Shown here: positions 1-6,517 of the stretch, in pieces
Position numbering within the stretch: position 1 is the stretch's first letter
Layout of the letters: each line of letters begins with the position of its first letter
Source: Neptuniibacter sp.
Lineage (GTDB): Bacteria; Pseudomonadota; Gammaproteobacteria; Pseudomonadales; Balneatricaceae
DNA: 41,339 nt
Assembly: GCF_024231755.1 (NCBI RefSeq)
Contig: NZ_JAAEQH010000350.1
Location: 1-41,339 of the forward strand
Direction: 5' to 3'
The notes under the pieces: model-generated
What the model saw: only the letters and a program-made list of their open reading frames with translations
Told to the model about the DNA's origin: nothing
The model's database searches: none
Made by a program: the position numbers and the translations under genes

Positions 1-1
1 C

Positions 2-142
2 TTGCTGTACCCTGCCTATGGATTGCTGCTTTCGCCAATCTTTGCTGCAGGCGCGATGGCGCTATCCAGTGTATTTGTTCTGGGCAACGCACTTCGTTTG
101 CGTCGGTTCCAGACTCCGCTGGCAGAAGACTCTGAGCACTAA
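2..142 (+). CDS. C-terminal end of a Cu(I)/Au(I)-type P1B ATPase (partial)
   Basis: The first 46 codons are the tail of a protein that starts outside the window. The tail has a membrane-segment pattern ending in the motif GNALRLRRF, which is the usual C-terminus of CopA/GolT/SilP-type monovalent-metal exporters. These pump Cu(I), Ag(I) or Au(I) from cytoplasm to periplasm. The stop lies only 14 bp before a golS-like regulator with a good ribosome site (aagggga), so the two were one operon, as in the Salmonella golTS arrangement (family knowledge). Only the tail is visible, so the exact substrate class is inferred from context. Confidence 0.75.
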   Translation: MLYPAYGLLLSPIFAAGAMALSSVFVLGNALRLRRFQTPLAEDSEH

Positions 143-156
143 GATAAAGGGGAGTT

Positions 157-543
157 ATGAACATTGGTAAAGCATCGAACGAATCAGGAATCTTCGCAAA
201 GATGATTCGCTATTACGAGCAAATTGGTCTGATTCCTGCTATAGGTCGTACCGAAGCAGGCTACCGTGATTATGCACCCAATGATGTCCACCGTCTGATT
301 TTTATCCGCAGTGCGCGTGACCTTGGTTTTTCTCTTGAATAGATAGCCGATTTGCTCAAGTTATGGAATGACAAATCTCGCCAGAGCGCCGATGTTAAAC
401 GTCTGGCACAAGAGCATATGGATGATTTAGAGCGACGTATGGAAAATATGCAACGAATGGCATATACACTCAGAGCTCTGTTCAAAAGCTGTGCTGGGGA
501 TGAGCGATTTGAATGCCCAATACCAGACATTAATGACCGCTGA
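157..543 (+). pseudogene. golS: golS/cueR-like MerR regulator with an in-frame amber stop
   Basis: The frame reads as a 128-residue MerR-family monovalent-metal sensor, except that codon 62 is TAG (340-342), where homologues have Gln (CAG). Reading on in the same frame gives the dimerisation helix and metal loop. It keeps Ser77 (SADVK), Cys112 and Cys120 (C-A-G-D-E-R-F-E-C), the diagnostic ligands of CueR/GolS Cu(I)/Au(I) sensors. The truncated product would be only the DNA-binding half. The helix-turn-helix also has an unusual Phe at position 13 (GIFAK, where GVSAK is normal), which suggests decay. It is probably cotranscribed with the P-type ATPase just upstream. A second intact member of the family lies at 5940-6374 and could have taken over its role. 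Confidence 0.85.
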
Positions 544-637
544 TGCTAAAAGCCATCCCGGTAAGAGAGAAGGGGCGGTGCAACGTAGTTCTCGTGGTAA
601 CGAAATGGAAAAAGCCCGACCCCTTATTTTAAGGGCA

Positions 638-681
638 TGATGGCGTAGCACAAAGCTGTATGGGCTAGTGTTACGCCATCA
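638..681. repeat. Inverted repeat between golS remnant and cadR
   Basis: TGATGGCGTA (638-647) and TACGCCATCA (672-681) form a perfect 10-bp inverted repeat with a 24-nt loop in the gap between two convergent genes. There is no T run, so it is either a weak bidirectional terminator or a protein site. The rest of 544-708 shows nothing recognisable. Confidence 0.4.
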
Positions 682-708
682 GTCTAATCAACTTATAAGC
701 GCACACCA

Positions 709-1161
709 CTAATGCACCCCCCCCAAGTGGTCAGTTGGTACGGTTAAAGGAAGATCACCATTCTCTTCATCAGCAGTCAATTTCTGTACTATCCCGCATT
801 CGTCCACGCTCCGGTCTGAGCTGCAATAGCCATTAAGTTCTTTTAGTTGTGTTTCCAGGGCTAATAGCTCTTTAATACGATGCTGAACATGCGTGAGATG
901 GGCACTGATTATTGCATCAATGGGGCCACAGTCTTTACCGCGATTATTAATTGCCAGTAGCAATGCACGTATTTCCTCATGAGTCATATCAAGAGAGCGG
1001 CAGCGTCGGATAAATAACAACTTTTCCAGATGAGTATTGTTGTAACAGCGGTAGTTATTTTCAATATCTCTTAATGGAGCTTGAAGTAATCCTTTTTTCT
1101 CATAGTACCGAATAGTTTCCACCGGACAACCCGCCTTACGGGCCAATTCACCAATTTTCAT
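709..1161 (-). CDS. cadR: Cd(II)/Pb(II)-responsive MerR-family regulator
   Basis: This is a 150-residue MerR regulator with an N-terminal winged helix (MKIGELARKAGCPVETIRYY). The metal residues are Cys78 (KDCGPID), Cys113 and Cys122 (the loop between GYC and ECG). The spacing matches the three-cysteine site of PbrR-type sensors (C78/C113/C122), so Pb(II) or Cd(II) is the likely inducer, with Zn(II) possible. The start at 1161 is preferred over an upstream in-frame Met at 1179, because a strong aaggggggatgc ribosome site precedes it and MKIGE is the family start. It is divergent from the P-type ATPase gene at 1243, and both face a shared MerR operator at 1180-1210. By family, the apo form represses and the metal-bound form untwists the 19-bp-spacer promoter. 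The last 20 residues are not conserved in the family, as far as I recall. Confidence 0.9.
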   Translation of the reverse strand: MKIGELARKAGCPVETIRYYEKKGLLQAPLRDIENNYRCYNNTHLEKLLFIRRCRSLDMTHEEIRALLLAINNRGKDCGPIDAIISAHLTHVQHRIKELLALETQLKELNGYCSSDRSVDECGIVQKLTADEENGDLPLTVPTDHLGGVH

Positions 1162-1179
1162 GCATCCCCCCTTATGCAC

Positions 1180-1210
1180 TTGACCCTGTAGTTAGATCAG
1201 GGTCTTTAAT
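1180..1210 (+). promoter_or_regulatory. MerR-type promoter/operator of the P-type ATPase
   Basis: The -35 box is TTGACC (1180-1185), followed by a 19-bp spacer and -10 TTTAAT (1205-1210). Inside the spacer is the dyad ACCCTG-N9-CAGGGT (1183-1188 and 1198-1203). Over-long 19-bp spacing with a dyad centred in the spacer is the signature of MerR-activated promoters. The half-sites match those before lpxC at 4632-4662. Confidence 0.9.
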
Positions 1211-1242
1211 AGTCAGTATAGTTAGCAGATGAGGAAATGAAA

Positions 1243-3708
1243 ATGAGTGGTGGTGTAAAAAATAGCAAAACCCCTGCAGGAGACGAAGCGGCTAGTTGCT
1301 GTGAAACGTTCAATTTAGGGACAGGACTCCGGGTTAAGAATACTGGTGAATCACATAAAGCAAATGATCATGCACATGATCAGAAGGCTCATAATCACAA
1401 TAAATGCAGTGATGACCATTCCCATGAAGGCCATAATCATGATGCCCATAGTCATGGCGGCGAAGGGCATTCGCATGATGAGCATAATCATAAGGGATGT
1501 AACCATGATCATGCCGCGCAAGAGCATTCTCATGAAGGCCACGATCACGGCCATGAGGGGGATTGTTGCTCCGCGGCTCCAGAACAATTGAGTAGCCTGG
1601 GGGGCTCGCAGGTTGTGGCTGGTGGATTACGGACAGAAATTCGCATTATGCAGATGGATTGTCCTGTTGAAGAAAATCTTATCAAAAAGAAACTGGGTGG
1701 AATGAGCTCTGTTAAAGAGCTTGATTTCAACCTGATGCAGCGTGTTTTGACTGTAACTCATACACCGGATTCGCTTGAAGCGATCATGGCTGCAATTCGC
1801 TCGTTGGGATTCGAGCCAGAAGTTTCGGATAATACTAGCGGCAAGAAAAATACCCAGGAGAAAAAAAAGCCCTGGTGGCCATTAGCTCTGGCTGGCGTAG
1901 CTGCTCTTGCAGCCGAAGTGATGCACTGGGCTGATATGCCTGACTGGCTCGAAGCTGGGTTGGCTTTGATAGCAGTGCTTTCTTGTGGTCTGACAACCTA
2001 CCAAAAAGGTTGGATTTCGATTCGCAATGGCAACTTGAATATCAATGCACTAATGAGTATTGCCGTTACTGGGGCTTTGGTCCTTGGGCAGTGGCCAGAA
2101 GCGGCGATGGTTATGGTGTTATTCACCATTGCTGAACTAATAGAAGCCAAATCACTCGATAGAGCCAGAAATGCAATAGGTTCACTGATGAACCTGACTC
2201 CTGAAACTGCAATGGTCCAACAAGCTGATGGAACATGGCAGGAAGTTGACGCCAGTAGCGTACAACCGGGCAGTATTGTTAGGGTAAAACCAGGTGAACG
2301 AATTGGTCTCGACGGAGAAATCGTCAAAGGTCAAACCACCATTAACCAGGCTCCAATTACAGGTGAAAGTATGCCTGTCGATAAAATCGCGGGCGATACA
2401 GTATTTGCTGGAACAATAAATCAGTCAGGCTCTTTTGAATATAAAGTCACTGCAGCTGCAAATAATACAACCCTTGCGCGAATCATTCATGCTGTTGAGC
2501 AGGCGCAAGGTGCCAAAGCAGCTACACAACGTTTTGTTGACCGCTTTTCCCAGATTTATACCCCAGTCGTTATGGGTATTGCTGTTGCGGTTGCTGTATT
2601 GCCACCATTGTTTGGGGCAGGAACATGGCAGGAGTGGATCTATAAAGCTTTAGTTATGCTTGTCATAGCGTGTCCATGTGCCCTGGTTATTTCTACGCCA
2701 GTAACGATTGTCAGTGGACTTACTGCAGCTGCTCGCAAAGGGATTCTCATTAAAGGCGGTGTTTATCTTGAGCAGGGACGTAAGCTAAAAGCCCTTGCGC
2801 TGGATAAAACAGGAACTATTACCCATGGGAAACCAGTACAAACCGACGTAATGGTATTCAATGGATGGAGCGAGCGTGAAGTTCGTACTACTGCAGCTAG
2901 TCTCGCTAGTTACTCTGATCACCCTGTTTCACTGGCAATTGTGAATGCTTCTGCTGATTTGAAAAAGCAGGATGTTGACAGCTTTGAAGCGATTGTTGGG
3001 CGAGGTGTGCATGGCGTAATTACAGGTAAGGATTTTTACCTTGGAAACCTGCGTTTGACAGAAGAACACTTTAATTGTCCATCAGAGATTAAAGCAACAG
3101 TACAAAGGCTGGAAAGCCAGGGTAAAACAGTTATTTTACTCAATGATGGTAAGCAAGTGCTTGGGCTGTTCGCTGTTGCTGATACTGTTAAAAACAGCAG
3201 TCGTGAAGCGATTGAACAACTTCATGAACTTGGCGTTAAAACTATTATGCTGACTGGTGATAACCCACATACAGCTAAAGCAATCGCATCTCAGGTTGGA
3301 ATTGATGAGGCTCGAGGGAATCAATTGCCAGAAGATAAACATCGTGCAGTTGAAGAGCATTCACGGATTGGAATCACTGGGATGGTTGGTGATGGTATCA
3401 ATGATGCACCGGCTCTGGCTGCAGCTGATATCGGTTTTGCTATGGGAGCAATGGGTACTGATACGGCGATTGAAACTGCAGATGTAGCTTTAATGGATGA
3501 TGACCTGCGTAAAATACCAGCCTTTGTGAAATTGTCCCGACAAACGTACAGCTTACTTGTACAAAATATCAGCCTCGCTCTAGGTATTAAAGCCGTATTC
3601 CTTGTACTCACGCTCATGGGAATGGGAACCATGTGGATGGCTGTATTTGCTGATGTTGGTGCCAGTCTTCTGGTTGTGGCAAATGGCCTGAGATTATTAC
3701 GAAAATAA
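1243..3708 (+). CDS. Zn/Cd/Pb-exporting P1B-type ATPase with a His-rich N-terminus
   Basis: This is an 821-residue inner-membrane heavy-metal pump of the ZntA/CadA/PbrA group. Residues roughly 35-110 are extremely rich in His, Asp and Glu (repeated HSHEGH-type stretches) with a CC pair on each side. A single HMA domain follows with the ligand motif MDCPVEE (Cys about 140). The transport motif is CPC at 477-479, the phosphorylated Asp is in DKTGT (521), the HP motif is SDHPVSLAI, and the hinge is GDGINDAP. CPC with a DCxxE HMA motif indicates divalent soft metals rather than Cu(I). The start at 1243 is chosen over 1237 because gagg at 1229-1232 is then about 8 nt away. It is driven by the MerR promoter at 1180-1210 and regulated by the divergent cadR. 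The His-rich tail probably buffers Zn or Cd (inference). Confidence 0.93.
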   Translation: MSGGVKNSKTPAGDEAASCCETFNLGTGLRVKNTGESHKANDHAHDQKAHNHNKCSDDHSHEGHNHDAHSHGGEGHSHDEHNHKGCNHDHAAQEHSHEGHDHGHEGDCCSAAPEQLSSLGGSQVVAGGLRTEIRIMQMDCPVEENLIKKKLGGMSSVKELDFNLMQRVLTVTHTPDSLEAIMAAIRSLGFEPEVSDNTSGKKNTQEKKKPWWPLALAGVAALAAEVMHWADMPDWLEAGLALIAVLSCGLTTYQKGWISIRNGNLNINALMSIAVTGALVLGQWPEAAMVMVLFTIAELIEAKSLDRARNAIGSLMNLTPETAMVQQADGTWQEVDASSVQPGSIVRVKPGERIGLDGEIVKGQTTINQAPITGESMPVDKIAGDTVFAGTINQSGSFEYKVTAAANNTTLARIIHAVEQAQGAKAATQRFVDRFSQIYTPVVMGIAVAVAVLPPLFGAGTWQEWIYKALVMLVIACPCALVISTPVTIVSGLTAAARKGILIKGGVYLEQGRKLKALALDKTGTITHGKPVQTDVMVFNGWSEREVRTTAASLASYSDHPVSLAIVNASADLKKQDVDSFEAIVGRGVHGVITGKDFYLGNLRLTEEHFNCPSEIKATVQRLESQGKTVILLNDGKQVLGLFAVADTVKNSSREAIEQLHELGVKTIMLTGDNPHTAKAIASQVGIDEARGNQLPEDKHRAVEEHSRIGITGMVGDGINDAPALAAADIGFAMGAMGTDTAIETADVALMDDDLRKIPAFVKLSRQTYSLLVQNISLALGIKAVFLVLTLMGMGTMWMAVFADVGASLLVVANGLRLLRK

Positions 3709-3715
3709 AGAGTTG

Positions 3716-3753
3716 GGTCTCTGAGTTCTTCATGGACGACAGACTCAGAGACC
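3716..3753. terminator. Strong hairpin after the P-type ATPase gene
   Basis: GGTCTCTGAGT (3716-3726) and ACTCAGAGACC (3743-3753) are perfect 11-bp arms around a 16-nt loop, eight bases after the ATPase stop. No T run follows, so it could slow or end transcription, stabilise the mRNA 3' end, or be a protein site before the AraC gene. Confidence 0.5.
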
Positions 3754-3801
3754 GTATTCTGGTTTGAACATATTTATCGAATATGGTTTGAGGGGGAGCG
3801 G

Positions 3802-4206
3802 ATGGACACCAAAAAATATTCTGAAAGTGTTGTCGAAGATATTGTACAGTGGGTTGAATGTTCATTGAATAAAACCTTGCCAGTAGAAATCATTGCTGAA
3901 AAATCTGGTTATTCACGATGGCATTTTCAACGTTTATTTAAACAGGCGACCGGCATTGCGCGGGGTGAATATGTTCGCTCTCGTCGATTATCCTGCGCTG
4001 CCATCGATCTGAAACTAACTTCCAGAACAGTTCTGGACATTGCTCTTCAGTATGGTTTTGATTCGCAACAAACTTTCACGAGAGCTTTCAAAAACAAGTT
4101 TCATCTTCCTCCCGGTCGGTACCGTAAGCAAGGGAGTTGGGATTTATCAGCGCTGTGTCCATCTTTACTTTCAGACGATGAGGAGAGATATGCCAATGTT
4201 AGTTAA
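3802..4206 (+). CDS. MarA/SoxS-sized AraC-family transcription regulator
   Basis: This 134-residue protein consists almost only of the AraC double helix-turn-helix. The first helix-turn-helix is about residues 25-50 (IAEKSGYSRWHFQRLFKQATG) and the second about 74-105 (VLDIALQYGFDSQQTFTRAFK, then the PGRYR end motif). There is no ligand domain, as in MarA, SoxS, RamA and RarA, which activate efflux and envelope genes and are controlled by their own abundance. A good ribosome site (gagggggagcgg) precedes the start. The stop overlaps the start of the CsoR-like gene at 4190, so the two are translationally coupled. The sequence does not identify its targets. The nearby lpxC and RND pump genes are plausible by context only. 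Confidence 0.85.
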   Translation: MDTKKYSESVVEDIVQWVECSLNKTLPVEIIAEKSGYSRWHFQRLFKQATGIARGEYVRSRRLSCAAIDLKLTSRTVLDIALQYGFDSQQTFTRAFKNKFHLPPGRYRKQGSWDLSALCPSLLSDDEERYANVS

Positions 4207-4459
4207 TGACCCCGTATTGATTCCTATGATAGAAGAGCTGGCTGATAAATATAATAAAATGCAGGATTTTTTAATCGATGATGAACCTTGTATTGATATC
4301 GTACGGTCGGTGTATGAGTTGGAGTGCACCGTTAGCGAATTCAAAAAAAGAATTATACTTCAACATATTTCCTATTGCCATTCAGATGAATGTGATGACC
4401 CTGACCTGCATGTGGCCCTAATTGACAATATAAAAAATATACTTGACTATCTTGAATAA
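4190..4459 (+). CDS. CsoR-like (DUF156) metal-binding protein, acidic variant
   Basis: This 89-residue, mostly helical protein resembles the CsoR/RcnR/FrmR metal-sensing fold. Cys34, His59 and Cys63 have the 25- and 4-residue spacing of the Cu(I)-binding Cys-His-Cys triad of CsoR (C36/H61/C65 in the mycobacterial protein, from memory). The first helix is acidic and lacks the arginines that CsoR uses to hold DNA, so it may bind metal or modulate a partner rather than repress DNA itself (inference). The start at 4190 follows aggag at 4181-4185; a second Met at 4196 is possible. It overlaps the AraC gene by 17 bp. An extra Cys pair (CHSDEC) follows the triad. Confidence 0.6.
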   Translation: MPMLVNDPVLIPMIEELADKYNKMQDFLIDDEPCIDIVRSVYELECTVSEFKKRIILQHISYCHSDECDDPDLHVALIDNIKNILDYLE

Positions 4460-4631
4460 TTTTACAAGAAGGGGGTTAGGTTTTCTTAAAACCATTTGTG
4501 TTTTGGATGAATAAATATTTTTAATTCACTGATTTCCATATGGTCTCAACCATAAGGAATATGATGGTAACTAACTCGGGTCAGTCAGTGCGACTCGTGC
4601 AAGATGCTTCATGTGTATATCGTATAAAAGC

Positions 4632-4662
4632 TTGACCCTATATCAACTTTAGGGTTTTTAAT
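4632..4662 (+). promoter_or_regulatory. MerR-type metal-responsive promoter of lpxC
   Basis: The -35 is TTGACC (4632-4637), the spacer is exactly 19 bp, and the -10 is TTTAAT (4657-4662). The dyad is ACCCTA-N9-TAGGGT (4635-4640 and 4650-4655). Geometry, -10 and half-sites are almost the same as the cadR-controlled ATPase promoter at 1180-1210. It is the only recognisable element in the 312-bp gap 4460-4771, and it lies about 110 bp upstream of lpxC. Confidence 0.88.
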
Positions 4663-4771
4663 GGAACCAAGTCGAGAGTAGCGAGGACGATGAACAGGGC
4701 AATAGGGGGAATCATTAATGGAGCCTTGTTGCAGACGTTCTGCCTAGTCGCTAGAGCAAATAGAGGTCTCC

Positions 4772-5719
4772 ATGATCAAGCAAAAAACTATCAAGAATAT
4801 TGTTGAGTTAAACGGTATTGGCTTGCATAGCGGTAAAACCGTTAACATGAAAATCATGCCTGCTGGTGCCAATAGTGGCATACGGTTCCGTAGAACAGAT
4901 GTAACTCCTGTTGTTGATATTCAGCTCCGTGCCGATCAGATTCATGACACTATGCTGGCAACAAGCATTATCAACCCTCAGGGAGTTCGAGTTTCAACAA
5001 TCGAACATTTCCTCTCTGCGGTGTCCAGCATGGGACTTGATAACCTCTTGGTGGAGCTCGATGCTCCAGAACTTCCCATTCTCGATGGGAGTGCCAGAGG
5101 ATTCATATATTCAATAATGCACGCTGGTTTGATAGAGCAGTGTGCGCTAAAAAAATATCTGCTGATAAAAAAAACGGTTTCCGTAAAAGATGGCGACAAA
5201 TGGGCTCTTTTGCATCCAGACTCTAAGTTCTCGATCGATTTTATGATTGATTTTAAGCATCCCTTGATTTCTGCTGAGACCAATAGATTAAATATTGAAG
5301 TGTCGAAAGAAAACTATATTGGCGAGATTGCTGATGCCAGAACTTTTGGATTTGTTCGTGATGTAGAACTTCTACAACAAAAAGGTCTTGGGTTAGGGGC
5401 AAGTTTGAATAATGCGATAGGTCTTGATGAATATAGCGTTCTGAACCCGGAAGGTCTGCGATTTAACAACGAACTTGTGCGACATAAAACACTGGATGCG
5501 ATTGGAGACCTCTTCGTATCAGGCCATAATATTATTGGCGCCTACCATGCTTATAAGTCAGGTCATGCATTAAATAATAAGTTGATGCTTGCGTTGTTGA
5601 ATGATGTCGAATCATGGGAATTAGTGAGTGTTGGCGAATATAAAAATGATTCCACTAGAGATAGCATTCTTTCTAAACCCAAAGAAGAGTGTTTTGAGTC
5701 ATTAAGTATGTGGTCATAA
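4772..5719 (+). CDS. lpxC: LpxC paralogue, UDP-3-O-acyl-N-acetylglucosamine deacetylase
   Basis: This is a full-length (315 aa) homologue of the Zn-dependent enzyme that commits UDP-3-O-acyl-GlcNAc to lipid A synthesis in the cytoplasm. All catalytic residues are present at the E. coli positions: Glu78 and His79 (STIEHF), zinc ligands His238 and Asp242, Asp246, and His265 (KSGHALNN). The RTFGF and DGSA motifs are intact, so it should be active. Against E. coli LpxC as I recall it, four of five cysteines are replaced (Ala63, Ser65, Gly207, Asn214), leaving Cys124 and one Cys in a divergent C-terminal tail of about 30 residues. The ribosome site is agagg, 6 nt before the start. LpxC is normally an essential single-copy chromosomal gene. 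Here it lies in a metal island behind a MerR-type promoter, so a metal-induced, metal-tolerant back-up enzyme is the likely role (inference). Confidence 0.93.
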   Translation: MIKQKTIKNIVELNGIGLHSGKTVNMKIMPAGANSGIRFRRTDVTPVVDIQLRADQIHDTMLATSIINPQGVRVSTIEHFLSAVSSMGLDNLLVELDAPELPILDGSARGFIYSIMHAGLIEQCALKKYLLIKKTVSVKDGDKWALLHPDSKFSIDFMIDFKHPLISAETNRLNIEVSKENYIGEIADARTFGFVRDVELLQQKGLGLGASLNNAIGLDEYSVLNPEGLRFNNELVRHKTLDAIGDLFVSGHNIIGAYHAYKSGHALNNKLMLALLNDVESWELVSVGEYKNDSTRDSILSKPKEECFESLSMWS

Positions 5720-5781
5720 GGGAGATGAGTATTTTCGTCACATCTGGTTTCTTATACAGCTTATCTTGATGATCTTTTTTC

Positions 5782-5812
5782 TTGACCTTACCGCCACAGG
5801 AAGGTTTAGGCT
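5782..5812 (+). promoter_or_regulatory. CueR/GolS-type promoter of the second golS and the Mo fusion gene
   Basis: The -35 is TTGACC (5782-5787), the spacer 19 bp and the -10 TAGGCT (5807-5812). The operator ACCTTAC-N7-GGAAGGT (5785-5791 and 5799-5805) differs by one base from the perfect CueR box ACCTTCC-N7-GGAAGGT. It is about 130 bp before the regulator start and suggests autoregulation. The remainder of 5720-5939 shows nothing else. Confidence 0.9.
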
Positions 5813-5939
5813 GGATATCGACTCAATATTGATGAGCCAGACGGTAACCGTATCACTACGTATGCAAGGTAAGAGCGCCGGAAACGACGTCATTTGAAAC
5901 TGGATCTGGTATCAACAGAATACATTTTGGGAGGTAAGG

Positions 5940-6374
5940 ATGAACATTGGTGATGCTGCCCGGTTATCCGGAGTTTCCGCAAAAATGATCCGCTATTATG
6001 AAGAGGCGGGATTAATACCGGAAGTAGCCAGAACTGCAGCCGGGTATCGGATGTTCCGCGATATTGATGTGTACAAATTACATTTTATACGCCGATGTCG
6101 GGAATTAGGTTTCTCTCTGGCACAAACAGGGGAACTTCTCTGTCTGTGGGGGAACCATTCGCGCCAGAGTGCTGATGTAAAAAAATTAGTCGAGTCACAC
6201 ATCAACGAGTTGACGCGAAAAATTCAAGAATTTCAGCGTATGGCATCAATACTTACAACGCTTTCTGATTGCTGTGCAGGGGATGATAAGCCTGAATGCC
6301 CTATTTTGAGTGCACTGTATCTTGCAGATGTTAACGGTTTACAAAAATCAGACTCTGGTCCTGAAATTTCTTAG
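5940..6374 (+). CDS. golS: GolS/CueR-family monovalent-metal regulator
   Basis: This is an intact 144-residue MerR-family sensor: winged helix (GVSAKMIRYYEEAGLIPE), dimer helix and metal loop. Ser77, Cys112 and Cys120 mark it as a Cu(I)/Ag(I)/Au(I) sensor. In the loop, residue 113 is Ala and 118 is Pro, the pair reported to favour Au(I) in Salmonella GolS, where CueR has Pro113 and Ala118 (from memory of published work). A strong ribosome site (gggaggtaagg) precedes the start. The promoter at 5782-5812 carries its own type of box, so it is probably autoregulated and also serves the gesAB (10132) and golB (15763) promoters. It is the only intact protein of this class in the window; the copy at 157 has an amber stop. 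The Mo fusion gene follows after 143 bp. Confidence 0.92.
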   Translation: MNIGDAARLSGVSAKMIRYYEEAGLIPEVARTAAGYRMFRDIDVYKLHFIRRCRELGFSLAQTGELLCLWGNHSRQSADVKKLVESHINELTRKIQEFQRMASILTTLSDCCAGDDKPECPILSALYLADVNGLQKSDSGPEIS

Positions 6375-6393
6375 CCGCAATCCATAGATGACA

Positions 6394-6413
6394 GTAATTT
6401 CAACTGAAATTAC
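6394..6413. repeat. Perfect palindrome before the Mo fusion gene
   Basis: GTAATTTCA-AC-TGAAATTAC gives 9-bp arms around 2 nt. No T run follows. It could be an extra operator or a leader hairpin in the transcript from the promoter at 5782. No separate MerR-type promoter is seen in 6375-6517. Confidence 0.45.
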
Positions 6414-6517
6414 GCCTACAAAACAAGATGACATTAATTGGGTTAGTAACTCTTGGGTAAAAAGAAATCAATGTGGTTTTTAAAGAATATTAACTGTTTT
6501 TAGTAGTGAGGTTTCCA

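Noticed and set aside
1351..1587. Methionine-rich open frame on the minus strand inside the ATPase gene
   Set aside because: It is the antisense shadow of the His-rich coding repeat (cat/atg complement); no ribosome site or recognisable domain.
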